From the NCBI RefSeq assembly GCF_003060865.1, contig NZ_CP028918.1, positions 2,468,001 to 2,532,000 on the forward strand: 64,000 bases of DNA. Direction: 5' to 3'. Under the pieces are notes generated by a model, which searched no databases, had not been told where the DNA came from, and saw only the letters and a list, made by a program, of their open reading frames with translations. Made by a program: the position numbers and the translations under genes. Positions within the stretch are counted from its first letter, which is position 1. Each line of letters starts with the position of its first letter. Source of the DNA: Gemmobacter aquarius. GTDB lineage: Bacteria; Pseudomonadota; Alphaproteobacteria; Rhodobacterales; Rhodobacteraceae. Shown one piece after another: positions 25,758 through 34,694 of this stretch.

Positions 25758-26726
25758 ATGCAAATCAGTGCAGCCCCCCTCATCTATATCCTGATCTTCG
25801 TCGCCGTCGTCGTGCTGGTCGAAGGCATCTACCTGACCGTCTTCGGCAAATCGATCAGCCTCAACTCCCGCGTCAGCCGCCGCCTTGCACTTCTGGAAAA
25901 GAACCAGAACCGCGAACAGGTGCTCGAACAACTCCGCAAGGAGATGACGCAGCACATGAACGCCCGCGGCTTGCCGCTCTACCAGATTCTCGCCTCCAAG
26001 GCCCAAAAGGCCAATATCGCCTTCACCCCGCAGCAGCTGGTCATGATCATGGGCCTTGTCGGGGTGGTGGCGCTTGTCGCGCTGACCTTCGCCACCACCG
26101 CCAGCCTTGGCGTGCGTCTGGCGCTCTCGACAGGCTTCGGTATCGGCGGAGTCTATTTCTGGGTCAACCGCAAGGCCAAGAAACGCATGGCCCTTCTCGA
26201 AGAACAACTGCCCGACGCCGTCGAACTGATGGTCCGCTCGCTCCGCGTCGGCCACCCGTTCTCCTCTGCCATCGGCATCGTCGCGAAAGAGGTCTCCGAC
26301 CCCCTCGGCTCCGAATTCGGCCTGATCTCCGACGAAGCCGCCTATGGCCGCGATGTCGCCGAAAGCCTGCGCGCCTTTGCCAAACGCATGGACAACCAGG
26401 ATCTCCACTTCCTCGCCGTCGCCGTATCGATCCAGCAGCAGTCGGGCGGCAACCTTGCCGAGATCCTCGATGGTCTGGCCAAGGTGATCCGCTCGCGCTT
26501 CAAACTCTTCCGCCGCGTCAAGGCCATCACCGCCGAGGCGAAATTCTCGGGCATGTTCCTGTCCGGCTTTCCGCTCGGCGTGCTGGCCTGCATCCAGATC
26601 TTCAAGCCCGATTTCTACGACAACGTCATCAACACCGACTCTTTCGTGCCCGCGGCCCTGTTCGTCGGCGTCATGCTCACCATAAACATCCTCTTCATGA
26701 GGATGATGGTCAACATCAAGGTCTAA
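25758..26726 (+). CDS. tadB: Tad inner-membrane platform protein TadB
   Basis: Type II secretion system F-domain protein forming the inner-membrane platform with TadC. 322 residues: N-terminal membrane segment (about 5-25), two central ones (about 95-135), T2SSF domain (about 160-285, LPDAVELMVRSLRVGHPF and QQSGGNLAEILDGLAKVIRS) and a C-terminal membrane segment pair. It begins 7 bases after cpaF. Confidence 0.95.
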   Translation: MQISAAPLIYILIFVAVVVLVEGIYLTVFGKSISLNSRVSRRLALLEKNQNREQVLEQLRKEMTQHMNARGLPLYQILASKAQKANIAFTPQQLVMIMGLVGVVALVALTFATTASLGVRLALSTGFGIGGVYFWVNRKAKKRMALLEEQLPDAVELMVRSLRVGHPFSSAIGIVAKEVSDPLGSEFGLISDEAAYGRDVAESLRAFAKRMDNQDLHFLAVAVSIQQQSGGNLAEILDGLAKVIRSRFKLFRRVKAITAEAKFSGMFLSGFPLGVLACIQIFKPDFYDNVINTDSFVPAALFVGVMLTINILFMRMMVNIKV

Positions 26727-26735
26727 GGCGCGCCC

Positions 26736-27716
26736 ATGTCCCTGTTTTCCGGTCTTTCCGCCACCCTCACCGACCAGTTCGGCCCGCTTGGCCCGCTCAT
26801 GGTCGTGGGCGGTCTCGGCCTTGTGCTGATCCTGCTTACCCTGCCCTACATGCTGAAAAAGCCCGAGGATCCCTTTACCAAGCTCAAGGCCAGCACCAAG
26901 CCCGCCGGCCCGCGCCGCGTCGCGAAATCGCCCGATGCGCTGCGTCGCGGCGGCAACCTGAACGCCGACAAGCTGGAACGCTTCGCCCATTTCCTCGAAC
27001 CGCAAGACCAGCAGCAAATGTCCGCCGCGCGCCAAAAGATGATGCGCGCAGGCTACCGCTCGAAAAACTCGGTCCGCGTCTATCACGCCTGGCAATTCGT
27101 ACTGGGGATCGGCGCGCTGCTGATCGGCATCGCCTACACCTACACAATCAACCAGATCCAGCCGGTCGGCATCCGCGACATGGTGCTTTCCACCATCCTT
27201 CCCGCCGCGGGCGGCTATTACCTGCCCACCTATTGGGTCGCCCGCCGCCTGCAAAGCCGCCAGCAGGAAATCGTCGAAGGCTTCCCGGATGCGCTCGACA
27301 TGATGCTTGTCTGCGTCGAAGCAGGCCAGTCGCTCGACCAGTCGATCAGCCGCGTGGCCAAGGAAATCGGCTCGGCCTATCCGGCCTTGGCGGAAGAATT
27401 CGACATCGTCGCGCAGGAAACCCGCGCGGGCAAGGAACGCGTGGTCGTGCTGCGCGACATGTCCGAACGCGTCGGCCTTGCCGACATCACCTCCTTCGTG
27501 ACCACCATGATACAATCCGCCACCTTCGGCACCTCGATCGCCGATGCGCTGCGCGTCTATTCTGCCGAAATGCGGGATAAACGCGTGATGCGGGCCGAAG
27601 AAAAGGCAAACACCTTGCCGACCAAACTTACCCTCGGCACAATGATGTTCACGGTGCCGCCGCTTCTGGTCATCCTGATCGGTCCCTCGCTCTACGGCAT
27701 CGCCCATTCGTTCTAA
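26736..27716 (+). CDS. tadC: Tad inner-membrane platform protein TadC
   Basis: Second T2SSF-domain platform protein. 326 residues: an N-terminal membrane segment (about 17-38), paired segments near 115-165, and the T2SSF domain with FPDALDMMLVCVEAGQSLDQ, ELDI-type region EEFDIVAQETRAGKER and SFVTTMIQSATFGTSIADAL. C-terminal membrane helix PPLLVILIGPSLY. Begins 9 bases after tadB. Confidence 0.95.
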   Translation: MSLFSGLSATLTDQFGPLGPLMVVGGLGLVLILLTLPYMLKKPEDPFTKLKASTKPAGPRRVAKSPDALRRGGNLNADKLERFAHFLEPQDQQQMSAARQKMMRAGYRSKNSVRVYHAWQFVLGIGALLIGIAYTYTINQIQPVGIRDMVLSTILPAAGGYYLPTYWVARRLQSRQQEIVEGFPDALDMMLVCVEAGQSLDQSISRVAKEIGSAYPALAEEFDIVAQETRAGKERVVVLRDMSERVGLADITSFVTTMIQSATFGTSIADALRVYSAEMRDKRVMRAEEKANTLPTKLTLGTMMFTVPPLLVILIGPSLYGIAHSF

Positions 27717-27731
27717 AAGGGTGCCGCCCGC

Positions 27732-28301
27732 GTGCGACGAAACCTTGCCAGCCTTGCGCTGACCCTTGCCCTCGCCGCCTGTTCACCGGGCGGCGCAGGC
27801 CTGTCCAATGCCCGAAACACCCCCGGCTTCGCCCCCGGCATCGACAGTCGCAGCCAGGGCGTCGACGGTCTGATCGTGGGTCACCGCCTGATGGCCTCGG
27901 GCGAATACGAACTCGCCCTGCGCGCCTATTACCGCGCCGCCGCCCAGCAGGGCATGAACGTCGACATCCTCTCCGCCCTCGGCTCGGCCAACCTCAAGCT
28001 CGGCCGCCTCGGACAGGCCGAACAACTCCTCCGCCGCGCCACCGCCGAAGACCCCGCCTTCGTGCCCGCGCTCAACAACCTCGGTGTCGTGTTGATGGAA
28101 AAGGGCCAGTCCGGCGAAGCGCGGGTGATCTTCCAGCAGGCCTATGCGCTCGACAGTGGCGATTCCGACTCGATCCGCGAAAATTTGCGTCTGGCTATCG
28201 CGCAAAGCGAAGCGGCACTTTATGATACATCCAACGAAAAGCCCGCCTACAACCTCGTGCGGCGCGGACAGGGCAGTTACGTCCTGCTCTCGCAACTCTA
28301 G
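27732..28301 (+). CDS. TPR lipoprotein of the Tad locus (first)
   Basis: 189 residues. The start is GTG 27732, with AAAAGGG about 10 bases upstream. The signal peptide VRRNLASLALTLALAACSPG carries a lipobox (LAAC). Tetratricopeptide repeats span about 50-160 (YELALRAYYRAAAQQG; GRLGQAEQLLRRATAEDPAF; NNLGVVLMEKGQSGEARVIF). TadD-type lipoproteins act as pilotins or assembly factors for the secretin. A second, related gene follows 38 bases later. Confidence 0.85.
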   Translation: MRRNLASLALTLALAACSPGGAGLSNARNTPGFAPGIDSRSQGVDGLIVGHRLMASGEYELALRAYYRAAAQQGMNVDILSALGSANLKLGRLGQAEQLLRRATAEDPAFVPALNNLGVVLMEKGQSGEARVIFQQAYALDSGDSDSIRENLRLAIAQSEAALYDTSNEKPAYNLVRRGQGSYVLLSQL

Positions 28302-28339
28302 GACAGAACGGGATACGAGCAGGAAAAGGGAAGTCCCGG

Positions 28340-29185
28340 ATGCGCCACGCCGTTCTCGCGGCCCTGTGCCTTGCAGCCACCGCGTTTCTGTCTGCCTGCC
28401 AACCCTCGGCAGACGCCGCCTCCAAACGCGCCCTCGCCAGCATAGACGAGGTCGATCAGGCCAACCTGTCCAACATCATGCTCACGATGGGCGACCCCGC
28501 CGAAGCGGTGGCCTTTTTTTCCAAGGCCTCGGCAGAAAAGCCCGAAGACCTCGGCCTGAAACGCAACCTCGCCAAATCCCTGATCCGCGCCGGCAAACCG
28601 GCCGAAGCCGCCCGCATCCTGCAAACCATCACCGCGACCCCTGACGCCACTTCCGAAGACCGTGTCGACCTTGCCGATGCGCTGATCCGCACCAACGACT
28701 GGACCGCAGCGAAAGCCGAACTCGACCGCGTCCCCCCCACATACGAAACCTACGACCGCTACCGCCTGGAAGCGATGGTCGCCGACAGCCGCAAGGACTG
28801 GAAGAAAGCCGACAGCTTCTACGAAATCGCCTCCGGCCTTACCACCAAACCGGCGGGCGTGCTCAACAACTGGGGCTATTCCAAGCTGACCCGTCAGGAC
28901 TACGCCGGAGCCGAACGCCTGTTCACCGAAGCCCTCACCTTCGACAGCGGACTTTTCACCGCCAAGAACAACCTGATCCTCGCCCGCGGAGCGCAACGCA
29001 AATACGATCTGCCGGTCATCACCATGACCCAGACCGAACGCGCCGAACTGCTCTACACCCTTGCCCTCACCGCGATCAAACGCGGCGACGTGACCGTGGG
29101 CAAGGGATTGCTGCAAGACGCGATCGAAACCCATCCCCAGTATTTCGAGGCTGCCGAACGCAGCCTGCAAGCGCTTCAGGGTTGA
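28340..29185 (+). CDS. tadD: TPR lipoprotein TadD-like (second)
   Basis: 281 residues: lipobox signal peptide MRHAVLAALCLAATAFLSAC, then TPR units from about 45 (NIMLTMGDPAEAVAFFSKAS, KSLIRAGKPAEAARILQTI, NNWGYSKLTRQDYAGAERLF). Expected outer-membrane lipoprotein helping secretin or pilus assembly. Its TGA overlaps the region just before the prepilin peptidase start, so the genes are probably coupled. Confidence 0.86.
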   Translation: MRHAVLAALCLAATAFLSACQPSADAASKRALASIDEVDQANLSNIMLTMGDPAEAVAFFSKASAEKPEDLGLKRNLAKSLIRAGKPAEAARILQTITATPDATSEDRVDLADALIRTNDWTAAKAELDRVPPTYETYDRYRLEAMVADSRKDWKKADSFYEIASGLTTKPAGVLNNWGYSKLTRQDYAGAERLFTEALTFDSGLFTAKNNLILARGAQRKYDLPVITMTQTERAELLYTLALTAIKRGDVTVGKGLLQDAIETHPQYFEAAERSLQALQG

Positions 29186-29187
29186 CC

Positions 29188-29694
29188 ATGACCACAGACA
29201 GCCTGCCCCCGCTCTGGACCACGCTCTGGTTCCTGATCCCGATCCTGCCGATCTCGCTCTGGGTCGCATGGTCCGACCTTAAATTCATGAAGATCCCCAA
29301 CAAGGCCGTGCTCACCCTTGCAGCCGCCTATCTGGTGCTTGGTCCGATAGCCCTGCCCTTCACGCTCTATCTCTGGGGCTGGGCGCTCGGCGGCGCCGTG
29401 CTGGTTGCAGGCTTCATCGTCACCTCGCTGGGCCTCGTCGGCGCGGGCGACAGCAAATTCGCCGCCGCCATGGCCCCCTTCTTCATCGGCGGCGATGCCA
29501 GCCTGATCTTGGCGCTGTTTGCGGGTTGCCTGCTCGGCGCCTTCGCCACCCACCGCCTGTTCCGCGCCATCCCCGCCTTCCGGGGTGCCACCGCCGAATG
29601 GGAAAGCTGGACCCACAAGGATTTCCCGATGGGCCTTGCACTGACCGGCACGCTTTCCTTCTACTTTATCGCAGCTCTCCTTTTCTCTGCCTGA
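29188..29694 (+). CDS. cpaA: Prepilin peptidase CpaA/TadV
   Basis: Aspartyl protease that cleaves the Flp prepilins after Gly. 168 residues with about four to five membrane helices. The two catalytic aspartates are D30 in AWSDLKFMKIPN and D88 in the GxGD-type motif VGAGDSKF. The start is ATG 29188 rather than the TTG at 29182, which overlaps the tadD stop. As in other Tad loci it lacks the methylase domain of full-length PilD. Confidence 0.93.
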   Translation: MTTDSLPPLWTTLWFLIPILPISLWVAWSDLKFMKIPNKAVLTLAAAYLVLGPIALPFTLYLWGWALGGAVLVAGFIVTSLGLVGAGDSKFAAAMAPFFIGGDASLILALFAGCLLGAFATHRLFRAIPAFRGATAEWESWTHKDFPMGLALTGTLSFYFIAALLFSA

Positions 29695-29752
29695 ATTTTT
29701 GCACGATCCGGTTGTAGGTCTGATCCAAAGATCGCCCAACCGGACGGACAAG

Positions 29753-31083
29753 ATGAACGCCACCGCCACCCCGCTTACCCCCGCCACCCCGGTGATCGAG
29801 GCCCCTCCGGTCCCGCGCACCCTTGCCGACACCGGCATCAAACCCGTGATGCTGCGCGATATCCTGCTCAAGACCATGTTCCGCATGAATCTCGAACATG
29901 TCTCCGATCTTGCCCGCGTGTGCTGCCTCCCCCCGACCCTGATCCAGGAAATCATCGACGCTGCCCGCGGCCAGAAACTGCTAGAAGCCACAGGCACCCT
30001 GCACGCCACCTCGTCCAACGAAATGGGCTACCAGCTGACCGAGGCAGGCAAGGCCCGCGCGCTCGACGCCCTTGCACAATCCGAATATTACGGCGCGGTT
30101 CCGGTGCCGCTGGAAGCCTATAAAGAACAGGTAAAGCGACAATCCATCCGCAACATCACCCTGACCCGCGCCGAACTGATGCGCGGCATGGGCCACCTGA
30201 TCCTGCCCCCCGACCTGATCGACAACCTCGGCCCCGCCGTCACCTCGGGCCGCTCAATCCTGATGTATGGCCCCCCGGCAACGGCAAATCCTCCATCTCG
30301 AACGGCATCCGCGACGCGCTTGGCGACCGCATCCACGTGCCCCGCGCCATCGAATATTCCGGTCAGGTCATCACGGTCTACGACCCCATCGTACATTCCG
30401 CAGCATCCGACAGCAGCGATGACCCCACCGCGCTCCGCCGCGCCGCAAACCGCTTCGACGCGCGCTACGTGCTCTGCGACCGCCCCACCGTCATCACGGG
30501 CGGCGAACTCACGCTCGACATGCTCGACCTGAAATACAACCCCACCGCCCGCACCTACACCGCCCCCCTGCAACTGAAAGCCACGGGCGGCATCTTCATC
30601 GTCGACGACTTGGGGCGCCAATCCGAACCGCCGCAAAAGCTGGTCAACCGCTGGATCGTCCCGCTCGAGGAATCCCGCGACATCCTCTCGCTGCAATCGG
30701 GCGAAAAGTTCACCGTCCCCTTCGACACGCTGGTGATCTTTTCCACCAACTTCCACCCCAACGAAATCTTCGACGGCGCAGCGCTCCGGCGTATCTTCTA
30801 CAAGATCAAGATCGATGGCCCCGATCAGGAGAACTTCCTGAAAATCTTCGCCCTCGTCGCGCGCAAGAAGAAGATTCCGCTGGACGAAACCGCACTCGTC
30901 CACCTCCTAAAGGTGAAGTACCCTACGATAGGCAACACCTACGCCAATTACCAACCCACCTACCTCATCGACCAGATGATCTCGATTTGCGAATTCGAAA
31001 ACATCCCGTACCAGATGACACCCGCCCTGATCGACCGCGCCTGGGCAAACATGTTCGTTCGCGACGAGAAGATCGCGAAATAG
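29753..31083 (+). pseudogene. MoxR-like AAA ATPase with a frameshift in Walker A
   Basis: Two adjacent frames make one about 443-residue ATPase. Frame 1 (from ATG 29753) gives the N-terminal domain and ends correctly at SGRSILMYGPP; frame 2 carries the rest (PRAIEYSGQVITVYDP, Walker B-like GGIFIVDDLGRQ, sensor VIFSTNF, arginine region). At 30271-30276 six Cs follow GG; one extra C restores YGPPGNGKSSISNGI, a perfect Walker A. So it is either a true single-base deletion, a phase-variable homopolymer, or a sequencing error. It sits directly after the Tad genes; a role in pilus control is possible but unproven. Confidence 0.8.
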
Positions 31084-31339
31084 CCCGACCCCGATTTTTC
31101 TGCGAAAAATCGCGCCCCGCACCCACAGCCAGCACCCTTGGCAGCGGCACGACCATGAGTATTTGTGCAAAGGTGAAGCAGGCATGGCTTCACGCTTTCA
31201 CGCTGGCTCAAATATCCCGGGGGAATCGGCCAGGGGCCGATGGGGGCTGGCCCCCTGCGACCTCTCGGTGCAAACGACATCAGCCAGTTTGGCACCAGAT
31301 TTTTCGCAGAAAAATCGTGCGCCCCGCAGCGCCGCGGTG
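31084..31339. repeat. Convergent pair of 3'-end repeat elements, copies 3a/3b
   Basis: Between two convergent genes. The outer hairpins are inverted near-identical copies: GATTTTTCTGCGAAAAATC at 31093-31111 and GATTTTTCGCAGAAAAATC at 31298-31316, both able to terminate transcription. Inside lie the motif GAGTATTTGTGCAAAGGTGAAG (31157-31178, plus) and its inverted partner at about 31192-31233 (GGGATATTTGAGCCAGCGTG on minus), then a GGGGGCTGGCCCCC-type hairpin near 31247. Each half points away from its own gene end. Confidence 0.8.
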
Positions 31340-31888
31340 TCACAACAGGCGCAGCCCCTGCTCGGTCACGATGGCGTCAAGCTTTTGGTCATAGGCATCG
31401 ATCGGCACTTCCGGCAGTTCCTGCGCGGCAAAGGCGAAGCCCACCGCCACCGTCGGACGCTTTGCCCGCAGCATCGCCAGGGTCCGGTCGTAAAACCCCC
31501 CGCCATAGCCAAGCCGGTAGCCCCGCGCATCGAACCCGACCAGCGGCACAATAAGCACCTCGGGTTCGATCCACGCGCCCTCGGCCGGGATCAATGCCTT
31601 GAACGCGCCCTCGACCAGCGCGCAGCCCACAGACCATTCGCGAAAGCGCAAGGGCTGGCATTTGGCCACGATCACAGGCACGCCGACGGGCCCCTGATGC
31701 GCCGCCATTGCCGCCATCGGGTCCACTTCCGTCCGCATCGCCATATAGCCGGACAAGGCCTTGCCCCGATGCGCGGCAAGATAATCGGCCAATATCTCGG
31801 CCGCCTGCCCCTGCCCGGCCTTGAACGCCTCGGCCCGCGCCGCAAAGCAGCTTTTGCGCGCCTCTGCCTTCACGTCGTCGATATTCAT
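31340..31888 (-). CDS. 5-formyltetrahydrofolate cyclo-ligase
   Basis: ATP-dependent conversion of 5-formyl-THF to 5,10-methenyl-THF. 182 residues. The family core is VPLVGFDARGYRLGYGGGFYDRTL near 115-138 (GYGGGFYDR motif), followed by AVGFAFAAQELPEVPIDAYDQKLDAIVTE. The N-terminal RKSCFAARAEA region fits the ATP-binding Lys/Arg part. Its start overlaps the mgtE stop as ATGA, so it is the second gene of an mgtE operon. Confidence 0.93.
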   Translation of the reverse strand: MNIDDVKAEARKSCFAARAEAFKAGQGQAAEILADYLAAHRGKALSGYMAMRTEVDPMAAMAAHQGPVGVPVIVAKCQPLRFREWSVGCALVEGAFKALIPAEGAWIEPEVLIVPLVGFDARGYRLGYGGGFYDRTLAMLRAKRPTVAVGFAFAAQELPEVPIDAYDQKLDAIVTEQGLRLL

Positions 31889-33255
31889 AGCAGCACCATC
31901 GTCGCCAGCCCCAGAAACGCCAGATAGCCCATCACATCCGTCAGGGTCGTCACGAACGTCCCCGAAGCCAAAGCCGGATCAAGCCCCATCCGTTCCAGCG
32001 TCAAGGGCACCATCACCCCGCCAAAGGCCGCGACGACCTGGTTGGTGATCATCGCCAGCGCCAGCACCAGCCCAAGCCACGGGTCGCCCAAGACCAGCGT
32101 GCCGGCCAGCCCCAGGATCAGCGCCAGCGCCACCCCGTTGATCGCCCCCGCCGTCACCTCGCGCAGGACCACCCGCCTCGCGTTCGACCGCGTCAGATCG
32201 CGCGTCGCCAGCGCCCGCACCGCAACGGCCAGCGATTGCGTGCCCGCGATGCCCCCCGTCGAGGCCACGATCGGCATCACCGCCGCAAGCGCCACAAGTG
32301 CCGCAATCGTCGCCTCGAAGCGAGAGATGACAAAGGCCGAGATCGACGCCGTAAACAGGTTCACCACCAGCCACGGCAACCGTTGGCGCACCGTGGCGAT
32401 AGGTCCGTCCAGCACCGATGCCTCCTCGCCCACACCGGCCAGCAGCAGCATGTCTTCCTCGTGCTCCTCGTCCAGCACGTTCATTGCGTCGTCTATGGTG
32501 ATGACCCCTACCAGACGGTCGTTCTCGTCCACCACAGGGCAGGAAATCAGGTGATACTGGTTGAAGATATAGGCGACCTCCTCCTCTTCCTCGGTCGCCT
32601 TCACCGTGCGGAAGCTGTCCTCCTCGATATCCTTCAGCCGCACGTCGCGCCGCGCAGACAGCATCCGCCCCAACGTCACATAGCCAAGCGGTTTCATCCG
32701 CGGATCGACAAGGATCACGTGGTAGAACTGGTCCGGCAGCGACTTGGCCTTGCGCAGGTAGTCGATGGCATCGCCCACCGTCCAATGCTCGGGGGCCACC
32801 ACCACCTCGCGCTGCATCAAGCGGCCCGCCGACCCTTCGGGAAAGCTCATCGCCTGTTCGACCGCAACACGGTCGACCAGTTCCAGCGCATCGAGGATCT
32901 TGCCCTGCGCGGGCGCCTCCAGATCCTCCAGAATGTCGACCACGTCATCGGTGTCCAGATCGCGCACCGCCTCGGCCACGACTTCGGGCGGCAGGCTCTC
33001 GATCACCTCTTCGCGGATCGTCTCGTCCAGTTCGGACAGTACGTCGCCGTCGATCTCGCCCGACCAAAGCGTCAGAAGATCGCGCCGCTCGGCCCCGCTG
33101 ATCTGTTCCAGAAGGTCGGCGATGTCGGCCGCGTGCAGCGGTTCCAGCAGACGGCTGACCTCGCCGCTGTCGCCACGCTCAACGGCATCGCGGATCGCCT
33201 CGACACGGGCTGCATCCAGTTCGACCTCTTCCACGGCTGCATCATATTCCGCCAT
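31885..33255 (-). CDS. mgtE: Magnesium transporter MgtE
   Basis: Gated Mg channel. 456 residues: N-terminal acidic helical domain (about 10-135, with EVSRLLEPLHAADIADLLEQ), two CBS domains (about 140-265; VTIDDAMNVL-type sequence in VGVITIDDAMNVLDEEHEED) and five membrane helices from about 290 with PIVASTGGIAGTQSLAVAVRAL. The start at ATG 33255 (MAEYDAAVEE) is chosen over a start 50 codons upstream that lies in the promoter region. Magnesium itself closes the channel through the N and CBS domains in known MgtE. Confidence 0.95.
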   Translation of the reverse strand: MAEYDAAVEEVELDAARVEAIRDAVERGDSGEVSRLLEPLHAADIADLLEQISGAERRDLLTLWSGEIDGDVLSELDETIREEVIESLPPEVVAEAVRDLDTDDVVDILEDLEAPAQGKILDALELVDRVAVEQAMSFPEGSAGRLMQREVVVAPEHWTVGDAIDYLRKAKSLPDQFYHVILVDPRMKPLGYVTLGRMLSARRDVRLKDIEEDSFRTVKATEEEEEVAYIFNQYHLISCPVVDENDRLVGVITIDDAMNVLDEEHEEDMLLLAGVGEEASVLDGPIATVRQRLPWLVVNLFTASISAFVISRFEATIAALVALAAVMPIVASTGGIAGTQSLAVAVRALATRDLTRSNARRVVLREVTAGAINGVALALILGLAGTLVLGDPWLGLVLALAMITNQVVAAFGGVMVPLTLERMGLDPALASGTFVTTLTDVMGYLAFLGLATMVLL

Positions 33256-33419
33256 TCGCCCTGCCCCCGCCCGTTTTGCGATTACCCCGACCCTAGCGAA
33301 AGCTGTTTCAACGAAACAGGGGCCGCGGGGAAATTTACCCATGCGCCAATTACGCATAGCTTTGCAAGCGGGCGTTAATCGCTCATGACAAAGCGGTGAC
33401 GACACAGGAGAATACGCGT

Positions 33420-34694
33420 ATGGCCGATCTGCTGCTGGGACAGGTTCTGTCCTTCACCGCCGACCCCTTCGTTGCGGGCGAAGCCGCTGCCCGTCATGAA
33501 AGCCACGGCGCGGTCTTGGTTGAAAACGGCCGCATCACTGCCACAGGCCCCGCAGATACGTTGCGCCGCAAGCACCCGCAGGCCACCTTGCATGACTACG
33601 GACGCAGCCTCATCACCGCAGGCTTCATCGACGCCCATGTCCACTACCCGCAAACCGCGATCATCGCCTCATGGGGCAAACGCCTGATCGACTGGCTGAA
33701 CAGCTACACCTTCCCCGAAGAAATGCGCTTTGCAGATCCCGCCTATGCCGCCGAAATCGCCGATCGCTACCTGAACCTCGTCACCGCCCACGGCACGACA
33801 ACCGTCTGCACCTACACCACCATCCACCCCGAAAGCGTCGACGCCATCTTCGCCGCCGCCCAGTCCCGCAGCATGCGCCTTTACGCGGGCAAGACCTGCA
33901 TGGACCGCAACGCCCCCGAAGGGCTGCGCGACACCGCGCAATCGGCCTATGACGACTCCAAGCGCCTGCTGGAAAAGTGGCACGGCGCAGACCGCCTGTC
34001 TTACGTCATCACCCCCCGCTTCTCGCCCACCTCCACGCCCGAACAACTCGCGGCCCTCGGCCAACTCTGGCGCGAATACCCCGATTGCCTGATGCAAACC
34101 CACCTTTCGGAACAGACCGACGAAATCGCATGGGTGCGCGACCTCTTCCCCCAATCACGCGACTACCTCGACACCTACGAAGCCCAAGGGCTGCTGCGCC
34201 AAGGCGCGCTTTACGGCCACGCCATCCACCTGACAGACCGCGAACGCGCCCGCCTGATCGAGGCAGGCGCATCCCTGGTCCATTGCCCGACATCGAACAC
34301 CTTCATCGGCTCGGGCCTTTTTGACATGACGCTCGCCACGCAGCTCCGTGTCGGCCTCGCCACCGATACCGGCGGCGGCTCCAATTTCTCGATGCTCCGC
34401 ACCATGGCCGCCGCCTACGAGGTCGGCCAGTTGCGCGGCAACGCGCTGCACCCCGCACAACTCATCTGGCTTGCCACCGTAGGTTCGGCCCGCGCGCTGC
34501 ACGCCGAAACCCGCATCGGCAACATCGCCGCAGGGATGGAGGCCGACCTCACCATCCTCGACCTCGCCTCGACCCCCGCAATCGAACAAGCCACCCGCCG
34601 CGCCGAAACCCTCTGGCAGCAGCTTTTCCCCACCATCATGATGGGCGACGACCGCGCCATCCGCGCAGTCTGGATCAACGGCAAGCCGCGTTAG
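33420..34694 (+). CDS. guaD: Guanine deaminase
   Basis: Zn-dependent amidohydrolase that converts guanine to xanthine. 424 residues. Metal and active-site motifs: FIDAHVHYPQ (about 66-75), the guanine-deaminase-specific SWGKRLIDWLNSYTFPEE (about 81-98), MQTHLSEQTDEI, GHAIHLTDRE, VHCPTSNTFIGSGLF and the catalytic Asp in LATDTGGG. ATG 33420 is chosen because AGGAG lies about 10 bases upstream; GTG 33396 lacks one. Its TAG overlaps the stop of the convergent ABC gene by four bases, with no terminator between them. Confidence 0.94.
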   Translation: MADLLLGQVLSFTADPFVAGEAAARHESHGAVLVENGRITATGPADTLRRKHPQATLHDYGRSLITAGFIDAHVHYPQTAIIASWGKRLIDWLNSYTFPEEMRFADPAYAAEIADRYLNLVTAHGTTTVCTYTTIHPESVDAIFAAAQSRSMRLYAGKTCMDRNAPEGLRDTAQSAYDDSKRLLEKWHGADRLSYVITPRFSPTSTPEQLAALGQLWREYPDCLMQTHLSEQTDEIAWVRDLFPQSRDYLDTYEAQGLLRQGALYGHAIHLTDRERARLIEAGASLVHCPTSNTFIGSGLFDMTLATQLRVGLATDTGGGSNFSMLRTMAAAYEVGQLRGNALHPAQLIWLATVGSARALHAETRIGNIAAGMEADLTILDLASTPAIEQATRRAETLWQQLFPTIMMGDDRAIRAVWINGKPR

